From: JADKIH01 sp031427625 | Lineage (GTDB): Bacteria; Bacteroidota; Bacteroidia; AKYH767-A; 2013-40CM-41-45 | Length of the DNA stretch: 64,000 nt | NCBI GenBank assembly: GCA_031427625.1 | Contig: JANPNV010000071.1 | Span: forward strand, 1 to 64,000 | Reading direction: 5' to 3' | Shown: in pieces, positions 26,425 through 36,513 of the stretch | How positions within the stretch are numbered: the first letter of the stretch is position 1 | How the letters are laid out: every line of letters begins with the position of its first letter | Translations under genes and position numbers: made by a program | The notes under the pieces: generated by a model | What the model saw: only the letters and a program-made list of their open reading frames with translations | What the model was told of the DNA's origin: nothing | Database searches by the model: none

Positions 26425-26877
26425 TTATTCTTTTGTTTTTTCCTTAGATTTTTCGTGATGCTCCTCATTATCCTTGCTGCATAGTCCGACAATTTTATGA
26501 AATGAATCATGAACGGAAGTTAAAGACTTCATTACTTCTTCATCGCTTTCATTTTTCTTAATAAGATCATCGAGATCCTTGGTAAGTTCTGATAATTCTT
26601 TTCTAGCTCTTAATATTTCAGGTTTATTAAAATCAGAAGGAACTTTTGATGATTCAAGAATTAAAGCTTTATTATACAGCTCGTCAGAACGTTCTCTAAT
26701 CGGCTTTAAATTTCCCTCTTCAGCAGGATGAAATGTTTGTGCGATTACCATGTGGAAACTTTTTAATTCAGACCATGAGGATAAATTTGATTTTTTTTCC
26801 TGAGCGTTTACAGAATATGTTCCTGTAAAAAAAACAATAAGTACAATAAGAAGCGTGCAGCATTTAATTGATTTCAT
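26425..26877 (-). CDS. small secreted helical protein, unknown
   Basis: The 150-aa protein has a clear signal peptide (about 1-25, ending VNAQ). A helical, highly charged mature part follows, with FHMVIAQTFHPAEEGNLKP and a His/Lys/Glu-rich C-terminus (NEEHHEKSKEKTKE). Two histidines in the first conserved-looking helix could bind metal, but that is only a guess. It is downstream of the small membrane protein and catalase genes on the same strand and ends at a strong terminator. Confidence 0.75.
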   Translation of the reverse strand: MKSIKCCTLLIVLIVFFTGTYSVNAQEKKSNLSSWSELKSFHMVIAQTFHPAEEGNLKPIRERSDELYNKALILESSKVPSDFNKPEILRARKELSELTKDLDDLIKKNESDEEVMKSLTSVHDSFHKIVGLCSKDNEEHHEKSKEKTKE

Positions 26878-26925
26878 AAGTGTTTAAATTTATTGAATTA
26901 TAAATAATATTTTCTTTATTTAAAT

Positions 26926-27057
26926 TTAGTTAATTAACCAGAATCCGAAGACCAACCAAGCTAGACCTTTTAACAGAAAAAAAAGAAACCCTGCGATTCC
27001 TATTTTTTTTAAAAAAGATTTTGAATTTTTTTCCTTTGCTTCTGTGGTCTCTTTCAT
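26926..27057 (-). CDS. 43-aa single-pass membrane microprotein
   Basis: A short open frame of 43 codons starts with ATG at 27057. A lysine-rich N-terminus (MKETTEAKEKN) leads into a hydrophobic helix, GIAGFLFFLLKGLAWLVFGF. It lies between catalase and the secreted helical protein, on the same strand, with an A/G-rich upstream region. The positive-inside layout and clean start make it a credible gene. I believe similar small proteins occur in other Bacteroidota but cannot verify that here. Confidence 0.6.
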   Translation of the reverse strand: MKETTEAKEKNSKSFLKKIGIAGFLFFLLKGLAWLVFGFWLIN

Positions 27058-27106
27058 TAATTATCTAAAATAGGAGGAGAGAGTTTGAATTCCCCCCTCA
27101 TTTTAT

Positions 27107-28627
27107 TTATGAAATTACTTGATCATGCTTCATGCTTGCCATTACTGCGTCTACATCTACATTGAGACCTTTAGCTATTGCCGTTCCAAGTTTTACATCA
27201 GCTCTGAAGAAATGACATAGCTGACGATTAATAATTATATCTTTTTTAGGTCCACTGATTCCACTCATTGCCCCAACAATATTTGATACAAGGTTATGTC
27301 TGTCGTAATCGTTCATGACTTTATTAAACAACCATCCGGGTTGAGTAAAATGGTCGTCTTCTCCCTTGCCATTGCGATCGAACCATCCTGCTGTTGTACT
27401 TTCAAGTTGCATTACAGGCTCTTTGTATTTTTCATCAACATAGATATCGTCGAAGCTATTTGGAAAATAATTAGGGTCGCTTTCTCCGTTTCCGTCAACA
27501 CGCATTTGGCCATCACGCTCATAATTTGATACCATATAAGGACATTTATTTACTGGTATTTGTTCATAGTTAACTCCCAAGCGATGACGATGTGCATCAG
27601 GGTAAGAAAGTAATCGACCCTGTAACATTTTGTCTGGCGAGTATCCGACTCCATCTACAACATGAGCAGGAGCAAAAGCTGATTGTTCTACTTCAGCAAA
27701 ATAATTTTTCGGCACTTGATTAAGTTCAATTTCTCCAACATCAATAAGTGGGAAACTAGCATGTGGCCAGATTTTCGTCAGGTCAAATGGATTAAACTCA
27801 AATTTTTTCGCCTCTTCCTGAGTCATTACTTGTATTTTCATGAGCCATTTCGGAAAGTCCTTATTGTCAATTGCATTCACAAGATCGCGTTGTGCAAAGT
27901 CTGAATCTTTTCCTTTCATTTCTGCTGCTTCACTATCAGTGAAATTCTTTATTCCTTGTTTGGTTTTACAGTGGAATTTTACATAAACGATTTCATCATT
28001 TTTGTTGATGAGTGAAAAAGTATGACTTCCATAGCCGTTCATGTGTCTGAATCCGAATGGAGTCCCTCTGTCGCTCATTAAAATCATGACTTGATGAAGA
28101 CTTTCCGGATTCAGACTCCAGAAATCCCACATCATTGTAGGACTTTTACAGTTATTTCTTGGATCACGTTTTTGTGTGTGAATAAAATCCCCAAACTTCT
28201 TCGGATCTTTAATAAAAAAGACGGGCGTGTTATTTCCTACTAAATCCCAATTGCCATCTTCTGTATAGTATTTCATGGCAAACCCGCGAGGATCTCTTTC
28301 TGTATCGGCGCTGCCTTTTTCTCCACCTACTGTACTGAAACGAAGAAACATTTTAGTTTCTTTCCCAATTTTGTTAAATATTTTTGCCCGGGTATATTTA
28401 GAAATATCGTGAGTAACTTTAAATGTACCAAACGCGCCTGATCCTTTGGCATGTACTACTCGCTCAGGAATTCTTTCCCTGTTAAAGTGAGCCATTTTTT
28501 CATGAAGAATAAAGTCCTGCAATAGAAGCGGACCTCGTTCTCCAACACTCATTGTGTTTTCATTCTCAACAAAGGGCTTACCTGAAGCCGTAGTTAATTT
28601 GCGTTTCTTTTGTTTATTATCTGACAT
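27107..28627 (-). CDS. heme catalase (small-subunit type)
   Basis: This enzyme breaks hydrogen peroxide down to water and oxygen. The 506-aa protein has the distal His59 in VVHAKGSGAFG, the distal Asn in GNNTPVFFIKD (132-133) and the proximal tyrosine motif RLLSYPDAHRHRLG. The length is that of small-subunit monofunctional catalases. It lacks the C-terminal flavodoxin-like domain of large catalases, and no signal peptide is seen, so it is cytoplasmic. A microprotein follows 49 nt after its stop. No OxyR-type gene is adjacent. Confidence 0.97.
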   Translation of the reverse strand: MSDNKQKKRKLTTASGKPFVENENTMSVGERGPLLLQDFILHEKMAHFNRERIPERVVHAKGSGAFGTFKVTHDISKYTRAKIFNKIGKETKMFLRFSTVGGEKGSADTERDPRGFAMKYYTEDGNWDLVGNNTPVFFIKDPKKFGDFIHTQKRDPRNNCKSPTMMWDFWSLNPESLHQVMILMSDRGTPFGFRHMNGYGSHTFSLINKNDEIVYVKFHCKTKQGIKNFTDSEAAEMKGKDSDFAQRDLVNAIDNKDFPKWLMKIQVMTQEEAKKFEFNPFDLTKIWPHASFPLIDVGEIELNQVPKNYFAEVEQSAFAPAHVVDGVGYSPDKMLQGRLLSYPDAHRHRLGVNYEQIPVNKCPYMVSNYERDGQMRVDGNGESDPNYFPNSFDDIYVDEKYKEPVMQLESTTAGWFDRNGKGEDDHFTQPGWLFNKVMNDYDRHNLVSNIVGAMSGISGPKKDIIINRQLCHFFRADVKLGTAIAKGLNVDVDAVMASMKHDQVIS

Positions 28628-28837
28628 AGAATCTTGATTTTATATGAATAGTGCTAGGGTCCGAAGGTAAGGAAAGTTGACTAAAAAAACGCCATTCCCA
28701 ACTGTTTAAATTGAATTTTCTTTTGTCATTTTTGTATTCTTTGTGTAAATATTCTCTGTTGATCAAGTACTGTTAAGTTGGATGTGGATAACAATTAAAA
28801 AGAAAAAATTGTTTTGTGTTGTCAATTAATTAGTGAC

Positions 28838-29230
28838 TCAGGATTTTTTTTCTATTATATCCCAAAGATTTCCATACAGGTCGGAAAAAACAGCTACTGT
28901 ACCCCAGGTTTCTTCTGATGGTTCCCTTACAAATAAGACACCGTTTTCTTTCATATAGTTGTAATCCCTGTAAAGATCATCTGTATGGAGGAATAAAAAA
29001 ACACGTCCACCTGTCTGATTTCCTATTCTTAATTTTTGCTCTTCTCCAACTGCTTTCGCTAATAAAAGGCTACACCCCTGACTCCCCGGAGGACTTACAA
29101 GAACCCATCTTTTGGTTGAACTAAGTGCTGTATCTTCTAAAAGCTGAAAGTTTAATTTCTTCGTGTAGAAATGGATGGCTTCATCATAGTCTTCAACTAC
29201 AATTGCTACATGCGCAAGTTGCTGCTTCAT
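28838..29230 (-). CDS. VOC-family (glyoxalase/bleomycin-resistance-like) protein
   Basis: The 130-aa protein has the paired beta-alpha-beta-beta-beta units of the vicinal oxygen chelate fold. The first unit starts LAHVAIVVEDYDEAIHFYTKKLNF, giving one metal-ligand His, and the second ends FSDLYGNLWDIIEK. Similar short VOC proteins are often annotated as glyoxalase-like without known substrate. It is probably monocistronic, upstream of catalase on the same strand but 210 bp away. Confidence 0.88.
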   Translation of the reverse strand: MKQQLAHVAIVVEDYDEAIHFYTKKLNFQLLEDTALSSTKRWVLVSPPGSQGCSLLLAKAVGEEQKLRIGNQTGGRVFLFLHTDDLYRDYNYMKENGVLFVREPSEETWGTVAVFSDLYGNLWDIIEKKS

Positions 29231-29475
29231 TAAAATTTATTTTTATTTTGTTAAGATGCGGAGTATTGTTTTTCAGCATATCAGAAAATGCAGCTTGAAT
29301 TATTGAATTAGCTATGCTCTGGTAGCTGCTAACAATTCTGGCAAAGATGGTACTAAAAAATAAGTCTATACTGCAATGGATCAAAGTTTAAATTACTTTT
29401 TATTCATTATTCTGATTATTATCGAAAAGAAAACATCAAATATCCATTCGAAATTAATAGGATTAATTTATGTTT

Positions 29476-30102
29476 CTAAAATAGGTTATTCGAAATAACA
29501 TAATATGTAAGTTCTGAATTATTCTTCAAGTTCATTTTTTCCAGAATCCGCGCTCGATAGGTGCTTATGGTATTCACGCTCAAAGACAATTCAACGGCTA
29601 TTTCTGATACTGTTTTTCCTCCGGCAATCATTTTCATCACGTTTAGTTCACGGTCTGAAAGTAATTCGTAGGGTTGTTTATGAGGATCAGCATCGAGGTT
29701 CGATGCCATTTTTTCTGCGATGGATGGAGTAATGTATTTTCGTCCTTGAAGAATTTGCCGGACGGCCTTCACTAATTCGTTTGGTGCTGTGTCTTTGGTC
29801 AGGTATCCTGCAGCTCCTGCCTTTAATGCACGAATAGCATACAATTCCTCTGCATGTATGCTTAATATTAATACAGGAGTTTGAGGGAATTCAGTTTTTA
29901 AAACTTTTAGTATTTCAAGTCCATTTCTTCCGGGCATCGACAAATCGCTGATTATGCAATCCCATTTGCCATTTCTGGCCAATTTTAATAGTTCAGAGCC
30001 ATCTGAAGCTTCTTCTACAATAATTTCCGGAAATTCGTCTACTAGAATTTCTTTTAATCCCCTTCTTACTATGGAATGATCATCGGCCAGTATTATTCGC
30101 AT
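29476..30102 (-). CDS. NarL/LuxR-type response regulator
   Basis: The 208-aa two-domain regulator has a receiver with Asp7/Asp8, phospho-acceptor Asp53 (ISDLSMPG) and LTKD near the switch Lys. A LuxR-type helix-turn-helix follows (about 143-205) with LSDRELNVMKMIAGGKT and VNTISTYRARILEKMNLKN. It lies 22 nt after the histidine kinase gene, so the two form a two-component pair. Its targets are not visible from the sequence. Confidence 0.94.
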   Translation of the reverse strand: MRIILADDHSIVRRGLKEILVDEFPEIIVEEASDGSELLKLARNGKWDCIISDLSMPGRNGLEILKVLKTEFPQTPVLILSIHAEELYAIRALKAGAAGYLTKDTAPNELVKAVRQILQGRKYITPSIAEKMASNLDADPHKQPYELLSDRELNVMKMIAGGKTVSEIAVELSLSVNTISTYRARILEKMNLKNNSELTYYVISNNLF

Positions 30103-30124
30103 ATGAAAAATATTAGGTAAAACA

Positions 30125-32926
30125 TTAATTATTAGAAACGTCTAAAGGTACTGTTAATTCCACTTTTGTTCCCTTACCCGATTCACTTGCAATTTCCAGT
30201 GTTCCTTTCATCATGTATGCTCTTTCTTTCATGCCAACTATACCTAGTGTTTTCTGATTCATTGATATTTTACTAATACCTGAACCGTTGTCGTTGATTG
30301 TTAATTTTAATTGGTTGTCAAGTATCGATAAATTGCATTTTACCTTTGTTGCTTCAGAATGTCTGGCAACATTGGTAAGTGCTTCTTGCATGATGCGAAA
30401 TATGCCCGTTGAAATAGATTTATCTAGTGATAATTCTTCAATATTGGATTGAAATGTGCAATCAATTCCTGTTCGCTTTTTAAATTCATGTGTATGCCAG
30501 TCAAGTGCTGCCGTTAGTCCTATATCATCCAATACTTCCGGTCTTAATCTTGATGCAATTTTTCTGACACTTTTTACTGTTTCATCAACAAGAACCATCA
30601 TTCCATCTATTTTATCTTTCGCTCCTTTTGGTTCATCCGGTATTCTTTTCGAAAGCCAGGAAATATCCATTTTTAATCCGGTTAATAATTGCCCAAGTTC
30701 ATCATGAATTTCACGGGCCAGGAAAATTCGTTCCTCTTCTTTAATATTTTCTAAATGTGTTGTAAGTTCGCGTAGTTGATCCCGTGAGTTTCTTAATTCA
30801 TTATCAGAGATTAATTTTTCTGTTATGTCATTTATGATGACGAGCCTTGCATTTTTGTTATCATATTTTGTATCATAAGCTTGAATGTTTACATGGATTA
30901 TTGATCCGTCTTTTTTTAAATGTTTCCAGATGCCGGCGTTTGTACTTTTACCTCTATTATTTTTATTGTATTCAATGAAACGTAACTTTTCTTCTTCCGG
31001 CCTAAGATTAATTACATTTATATTTTTGAATTCTTCAATTGAGTAACCATAAAGATTAACGGCTGCATTATTTACATCAAGAACGATAAAATTATCCAGG
31101 TCTGCTATAATCATGGGTAACGGATTATTTTCGAAAAGTTTTCTATATTGTATTTCACTTTCAATAATTTTTTGTTTGATTTCTTTTTGTTCTGTTGTAT
31201 CCCTGAATATTATTGTTGCCCCATCAATGCTGGGATATACCATGCAATTATACCAGCGCTTAAAATATTCGTAGTAATCTTCAGTTTCAACCTTTGATTG
31301 AGTCAGAAATGCTTTGGAACATGCCATCATGCTGGCATTATTTTCATGCATAAATGCCGTACTGGGATTTATGCCTATAAGCTCATGTTTTTCTTTGCCA
31401 AGAAGTTTGGCCCCAATATCATTTACGTATGTTATTTTTAAGTCCTTATCAAGTGATATAAATCCATCGGTTAATCTTTCCAATGTGTGATACAGTTCCT
31501 CAATTTTTTGATTTATTTTTTCAATTAGCTCTGTGTTGAAATTCCGAAGAGTGGCTTCAAGTTGTCTTAAATGTGTTATGTCCTGTACCACCGAAACATA
31601 TCCGGTGATATTTTCATCATTGTCGGTAACCGCTGAGACAGAAGTAATGACTGGAAGTGGTGTGCCATCCTTCTTGTAATATGTAAATTCTCCCCGCCAG
31701 ATTCCTTTTTCATAAAGTATTTTTGTAATTGATTTAATATCCTCTTTAGAAAGATTATGTGGAAGGTCTATTGCATTTTTGTTAATTACTTCGTTCGCTT
31801 TATAGCCAAACATATTTTCAGCGCCTTTATTCCAGCTACGTATAATGAAATTTTTATCAGTGGAAAATATGCCATCGCTTGTCTGATTAATTAAAGTTGC
31901 TAAATATTTATGCTCGTTTTCAGCTTTTTTCCGCTCAGTAATATCGGTAAGCATTATTCGCTTCTCAATAGTATTTCCAATTGAATCATGGCGAGTTATT
32001 AAATCAAGAATAACTGAACGATTTTTGTTTTTGCCGAGAATTTCGATTTCAAAATTTGAGACAGAGTCGTTTGTAAGTATGTGCTGCATACTCTGACTTG
32101 ATTGATTGTTTACAAATTCCGAGAAGTTTTTTTTTCGGATAATTTCTTCGTACGGAATTCCAATCCATTCAAGAGCCGTTTTATTTAATTGAGTAATTTT
32201 TAATTCATTATCGACGATAATATATGCAGATGGTGAGTAGTCGAATAGGTTATTAGCTTTTTCATTAGCAATTTGTAAAGATTCTCTGATTTTTGAGTTT
32301 TTGCGTAAATCTGTTATGATAATAAAATAAAATACAAATAGTACTAAAAGTATAAATGATGATAGAACAATAAAATTATTCTGGATTTTAGTTATTTGTT
32401 TTGTTTGAAGCTGCATATTTAAATAAAAATCTTTATTAGAGTCGATTTTTATTTGAGTAATAATAGATCCAATATTTTTCATTAAATTGAAGCCTTCACT
32501 TGTACGGATTAGCGCAGTAGCTTCTGTGATTTTATTTTTCCTGATAAGCGTCAGTGCATTCTTAGAAAATTCTATTTTTTTATAAACTAGAGATGTAAGA
32601 GTTTCAAAGGTTTTAGTCTTTGAGGAATCCTCTTTAATCATAGTTTTAGTAATTTCTAAATTGTTAATAGTATTCCCGATATTTACATTGCTCTGATCAA
32701 AATATTTTTGTTCTCCTGTAATTAAATAGTTCCTGTAGCCAGTTTCTATAAGTTGAATATTATTGTTAATGGCTTCCACGGAATTTATATATTGTAAATC
32801 GTCAACTGCGAGGGCAATTTCAACGTATGCTAATTTAGAATTATTGAAACAGGTACGAATGAAAAATCCTAAAACGATAACTACGATTAAAAAAGCCGAA
32901 AGTATTTTTATATTAATATTATTCAT
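30125..32926 (-). CDS. multi-PAS sensor histidine kinase (HisKA_3 type)
   Basis: The 933-aa membrane kinase has a transmembrane helix (about 7-24), a CHASE3-like helical sensor region (about 28-185), a second helix (about 187-207) and four PAS segments over about 215-710. A HisKA_3 dimerisation domain follows, with the phosphorylated His741 in LAREIHDELGQ, and an HATPase_c domain with EALTNVARHSEA and DNGSGI. This kinase class pairs with NarL-type regulators, and such a regulator is the next gene. A lipoprotein cytochrome c is divergent 60 bp away and may be a target or sensor partner. Confidence 0.93.
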   Translation of the reverse strand: MNNINIKILSAFLIVVIVLGFFIRTCFNNSKLAYVEIALAVDDLQYINSVEAINNNIQLIETGYRNYLITGEQKYFDQSNVNIGNTINNLEITKTMIKEDSSKTKTFETLTSLVYKKIEFSKNALTLIRKNKITEATALIRTSEGFNLMKNIGSIITQIKIDSNKDFYLNMQLQTKQITKIQNNFIVLSSFILLVLFVFYFIIITDLRKNSKIRESLQIANEKANNLFDYSPSAYIIVDNELKITQLNKTALEWIGIPYEEIIRKKNFSEFVNNQSSQSMQHILTNDSVSNFEIEILGKNKNRSVILDLITRHDSIGNTIEKRIMLTDITERKKAENEHKYLATLINQTSDGIFSTDKNFIIRSWNKGAENMFGYKANEVINKNAIDLPHNLSKEDIKSITKILYEKGIWRGEFTYYKKDGTPLPVITSVSAVTDNDENITGYVSVVQDITHLRQLEATLRNFNTELIEKINQKIEELYHTLERLTDGFISLDKDLKITYVNDIGAKLLGKEKHELIGINPSTAFMHENNASMMACSKAFLTQSKVETEDYYEYFKRWYNCMVYPSIDGATIIFRDTTEQKEIKQKIIESEIQYRKLFENNPLPMIIADLDNFIVLDVNNAAVNLYGYSIEEFKNINVINLRPEEEKLRFIEYNKNNRGKSTNAGIWKHLKKDGSIIHVNIQAYDTKYDNKNARLVIINDITEKLISDNELRNSRDQLRELTTHLENIKEEERIFLAREIHDELGQLLTGLKMDISWLSKRIPDEPKGAKDKIDGMMVLVDETVKSVRKIASRLRPEVLDDIGLTAALDWHTHEFKKRTGIDCTFQSNIEELSLDKSISTGIFRIMQEALTNVARHSEATKVKCNLSILDNQLKLTINDNGSGISKISMNQKTLGIVGMKERAYMMKGTLEIASESGKGTKVELTVPLDVSNN

Positions 32927-32986
32927 AATGAATTAAAAATATGAGGCAATCTATGTATTTTGTGCTCTAAATGGAATTATAGATTG

Positions 32987-33454
32987 ATGTATAAAAATAG
33001 ACTCTTTATTATCAAATTACAAATTATGTGTTGTTCTGCTTGTATTATTATTGGTGGATGTCGGTTTGGCACAGAAAAGACGGAACTGAACGAACTGAAC
33101 AAAAATGAAGCAAAATATTATACCGGAAAAGGCGCAGGCCCAGTCATGAATTTGTCTATTGAAGAAGACATTGACGAGAATATGGCAACGGAAGGAATGT
33201 TGTTATTTAATTCTAAATGTACTTCTTGTCATTCAATATCATTTGAAAAGCGGATCGGACCTGGCATGAAGGGAGTAATTAGTCGCAGGACGCCGGAATG
33301 GATCATGAATATGATTTTGAATCCACTAGAAATGACAAAAAAGGATTCTTTATCGAAAGAATTGTTGCTAATGTATCAGGTTCAGATGATTCCCATGGGG
33401 TTAAATGAAAATGAAGCAAGAAAGATTCTTGAATATTTTAGACATATTCAATAA
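32987..33454 (+). CDS. lipoprotein cytochrome c
   Basis: Numbered from the ATG at 32987, this 155-aa protein has a signal with lipobox IIGGC (Cys25), a linker, and a class I cytochrome c domain. The heme motif CTSCH lies at 78-82, and a probable axial Met lies in QMIPM (Met134 or Met137). It is expected to be membrane-anchored in the periplasm and to carry electrons. A TTG at 32960 opens the frame earlier, but the ATG gives a more normal signal peptide. It is divergent from the PAS histidine kinase. Confidence 0.88.
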   Translation: MYKNRLFIIKLQIMCCSACIIIGGCRFGTEKTELNELNKNEAKYYTGKGAGPVMNLSIEEDIDENMATEGMLLFNSKCTSCHSISFEKRIGPGMKGVISRRTPEWIMNMILNPLEMTKKDSLSKELLLMYQVQMIPMGLNENEARKILEYFRHIQ

Positions 33455-33490
33455 GCTTTCTTGCTTCCAAAAATCTTAGTTAGTTTATTG

Positions 33491-34900
33491 CTAGTCTTCT
33501 TTTGTATTCGTATTGGAAGGTACTGTTCCTGAATCAATTTTAGGAAGAGATTTATTCTGTACACCATAATTAGTCGTAACCTTTTTAATAACCGGACGAC
33601 CAAAAATAAGATTAAAGCCGAATTGTATATGTGCTGTGTGATGAGATAGTGGATTGATTGTTCCGATAATATTATCAGAAATCATATAGAACTGGAATGC
33701 GCCTGCATTAGCAGCTATACCAATTCCTAAATTATTGAAGTGATGATTTATTATCGAATAATTTAGAGATGCACTAAAATGATTAGTAACTCTTCTGTTT
33801 AGTCCCGCAGTAAATGTCGGTTGATAAGTTCCACGGATTACCTGAGCATGTAATAGCCCTGTAGCAGTCATGCGCTGGTCAACCTGAAATGATGTATTAA
33901 AATAAAGATGTGTCGGAAGTGTCGTCTTATACGCATCGCTATTTTCCTTCGGTGTAAATGTTGAACTGATAGTGTCGCTAACATTCGCAAATCCTGACGA
34001 GGAATCGCTATTGATAAATTCATTCATGTCAACACCATCGAAACGGTAACTTCCGGTTTCTGTCACTAAATTCTTTACATTACTCTTCCAGTTTATATAT
34101 CCAAAATCAATAATACTGGCATTAAATTTCCAACGGTTGTTGTATCGGTATGCTGTACTAAAATCAGCCGCGAATCCGGTATTTTTAAGTCCAAATAAAT
34201 ACCCTCCGGAATTTCCATCCCCATTGGCAGATGATGAAGTATTGATAATGTAGTTGGAGCTTAATTCAATCGCATAATCATCGGGTGAAGTATAGAAGCT
34301 CAAATTCGATTTAGCAGACGAATAATTTTCCATTCCATAAAGATATTTCAGCCTTGTACCTACTGTTACTTTTTTGCTGATCTCTCTTGCCCAGCCAAAA
34401 GCATATTCCCGATAATGAGTAAGATCAAATGACATATTCTTAAGATCAATCTCCTGTCCAACGAAAGCGCCATTCCCTTTGTAAAGAAGCTCAAAAAGTT
34501 CTTTCGGAAACGTAAAATTAAAATTTACTTTTTCTGCTACATTCAGAGTGAAGTAATTCTTTTTTAATTTAAATCCGGTTTCTAAAATATTCATTCTGAT
34601 CGAAAGTGAAATAAAGTTTTTTTCTGCAAGTTTACTTATTGCATTTTCAATATCTAATTTTATAGAATCTCCCGATTTTACTTTATGAAGATCTCGCCAT
34701 GTGAAACCGCTGTTCGTAAATAGAAAGCTTGTAGAACTAACCATCGGTATACCGATATACATTCTGTTTATTGGTAATAGGGATGGATTGACTTGTGAAG
34801 ATTGTCCAATCGCATCCATGTTATAGAGCGTAAGTGATTGTTGGCCTATTGAAGACAGAACAATCAGTAATAATGCTATTGATAGATAGATTTTTTTCAT
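33491..34900 (-). CDS. DUF5723-type outer-membrane beta-barrel protein
   Basis: The 469-aa protein has a signal peptide (1-19, ending SIGQ), then an N-terminal motif (LYNMDAIGQSSQVNPSLLP) and alternating aromatic/polar strands typical of an outer-membrane barrel. The region with GLNRRVTNHFSASLNYS supports a porin-like fold. I assign DUF5723 by this N-terminal pattern. It follows the lipoprotein gene by 11 nt on the same strand, so the two probably act together at the outer membrane. Confidence 0.78.
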   Translation of the reverse strand: MKKIYLSIALLLIVLSSIGQQSLTLYNMDAIGQSSQVNPSLLPINRMYIGIPMVSSTSFLFTNSGFTWRDLHKVKSGDSIKLDIENAISKLAEKNFISLSIRMNILETGFKLKKNYFTLNVAEKVNFNFTFPKELFELLYKGNGAFVGQEIDLKNMSFDLTHYREYAFGWAREISKKVTVGTRLKYLYGMENYSSAKSNLSFYTSPDDYAIELSSNYIINTSSSANGDGNSGGYLFGLKNTGFAADFSTAYRYNNRWKFNASIIDFGYINWKSNVKNLVTETGSYRFDGVDMNEFINSDSSSGFANVSDTISSTFTPKENSDAYKTTLPTHLYFNTSFQVDQRMTATGLLHAQVIRGTYQPTFTAGLNRRVTNHFSASLNYSIINHHFNNLGIGIAANAGAFQFYMISDNIIGTINPLSHHTAHIQFGFNLIFGRPVIKKVTTNYGVQNKSLPKIDSGTVPSNTNTKED

Positions 34901-34911
34901 GTTCTGTTATT

Positions 34912-36513
34912 TTAAAACTGAAGATTTAATTTTGTACGTACACCAATTTTGAAATCAAGTTTATAGTTATCCAGGATTTCAACCATACTTGTTGGTGCAT
35001 CTCTGGTCTGAATGGTTGCACGTATCATTATTTTCTTTGCTGTAAACAAGTTCTGTAGTCTCGCACCTTCGAATGATTCATCTGATGACCTTACAGTTGG
35101 TACTGTTACCGTACCATTGTTGTCTACCTCAGCGGCTTCAAATAGCCTGTTTTGAGAAGTTGATAGAAGTGAGTCGATAATGTTATAATTGTCGTCCACA
35201 AAATATATCTGAGCATAGGCGCTTACTGGAAATCCATTCGAAATATTGAGACGGAACGAAGCAGATGATAATTGTTCAATTTTGCTTAAGGCAAAGTCGA
35301 TGGTGTCTTGTATGGTAAAACCTACTGCATATCCTTTCAAAGGCAATTCCAGTTTTAAGTCGGCCTTAAACACACTTGAATCACTCATAAAATTATAAGT
35401 TGGCAAAGGGGAATTAGTTGCAGCAGAAATATTATATATGAAATTGTTTGGTGCTGAATTAATTATTTGCTGAATATTACTGTTATTCTTGTCGAATGTG
35501 AAGCTTGTCGTTGATGTTTGTCCGAATGTTAATGGATAATCAATCATCGGCGAAGGATATGGTCCTGTAACAGGAATGACTGTTCCGTTATTCTGTACAG
35601 ATGAGAATGTCTTTATTTGAGCATCGAGAGGCATACCGAAAGAATTGGTAAGTGTTATTGTCACCTTCGGATCATCAAAATAAATACTGCCGTTCGAAAA
35701 GTTATTAAATACCCCAATATTTATAGAATCATTTGGCATTAAAAATTCTCTTTGACCGAAATAGCCAAATAAACTTGATGGGGTGATTGCATCAAAGGTC
35801 GACGTAATATTAAATACCTTATTAATAGTTGGAAGGGTTGTACCCGAATTGTTAAACGTTAGAGTGTAAACAAGGTCAAGTTGATTCGGCATATTGTTTT
35901 TCTTCGTGCCCATATTATATCCTGCCATATCAAATTGCTGCTGAACATATACATCGCTTCCTGCTGCCGCTGCTATCGGAATGTTTTTATCGAAGACAAC
36001 ACCTGCTTTACTGGCTGTTGGAATTTTAATATTCAAAACTGCATCATGGGGGATGCCAGAGTAAAGATTTATCCGTAAAATTCCTGTTCTGAAATTCATT
36101 GAGTCAATCTGTTCGTTATTCGGGAAGGTCAATGTCATAGTAGGGGCTATGGAACGCGATACTGTATTTGTTTGATACAGAGTGATACTGTCAGGCGAAA
36201 ATATCTGCAGCGTTTGAAAATTAGACTCATTTACAGGAGTAAAGAATTGATATCCGTGTTGAGTATAAATATTTGTCTTGTAAATTAGTGAAATCTGATG
36301 TTGATTATTTACTGTGAATAATCCACTTTCATTCATCCCTGTAATGTCATTGATCGACATCGAAGAATGTATTAATGGTACGGCTAAATCAGGATTCCAC
36401 TGATTCGCTGCCATATTAGTCAAATCAAAGTCTTCGTCTTTAATGCAGCCATATAGAAATGCTGTCAGCGAAGTAATTAATACAATAAGTGTTTGTTTGG
36501 GAAAATGTTTCAT
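34912..36513 (-). CDS. large lipoprotein, unknown, partner of the DUF5723 protein
   Basis: The 533-aa protein has a lipoprotein signal with LYGC (Cys23) followed by acidic residues (IKDEDFDLT). The mature part is beta-rich, with many Ser/Thr/Asn and repeated segments such as PSPMIDYPLTFGQTSTTSFT, like surface or adhesin-type proteins. A conserved-looking start, WNPDLAVPLIHSSM, follows the anchor. I do not recognise the domain. It is the first gene of a two-gene unit with the DUF5723 barrel. Confidence 0.75.
   Translation of the reverse strand: MKHFPKQTLIVLITSLTAFLYGCIKDEDFDLTNMAANQWNPDLAVPLIHSSMSINDITGMNESGLFTVNNQHQISLIYKTNIYTQHGYQFFTPVNESNFQTLQIFSPDSITLYQTNTVSRSIAPTMTLTFPNNEQIDSMNFRTGILRINLYSGIPHDAVLNIKIPTASKAGVVFDKNIPIAAAAGSDVYVQQQFDMAGYNMGTKKNNMPNQLDLVYTLTFNNSGTTLPTINKVFNITSTFDAITPSSLFGYFGQREFLMPNDSINIGVFNNFSNGSIYFDDPKVTITLTNSFGMPLDAQIKTFSSVQNNGTVIPVTGPYPSPMIDYPLTFGQTSTTSFTFDKNNSNIQQIINSAPNNFIYNISAATNSPLPTYNFMSDSSVFKADLKLELPLKGYAVGFTIQDTIDFALSKIEQLSSASFRLNISNGFPVSAYAQIYFVDDNYNIIDSLLSTSQNRLFEAAEVDNNGTVTVPTVRSSDESFEGARLQNLFTAKKIMIRATIQTRDAPTSMVEILDNYKLDFKIGVRTKLNLQF

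Noticed and set aside
29231..29475. Small RNA or tRNA in the gap downstream of the two-component pair
   Set aside because: I saw no cloverleaf, terminator or conserved box. The region is plain AT-rich spacer.
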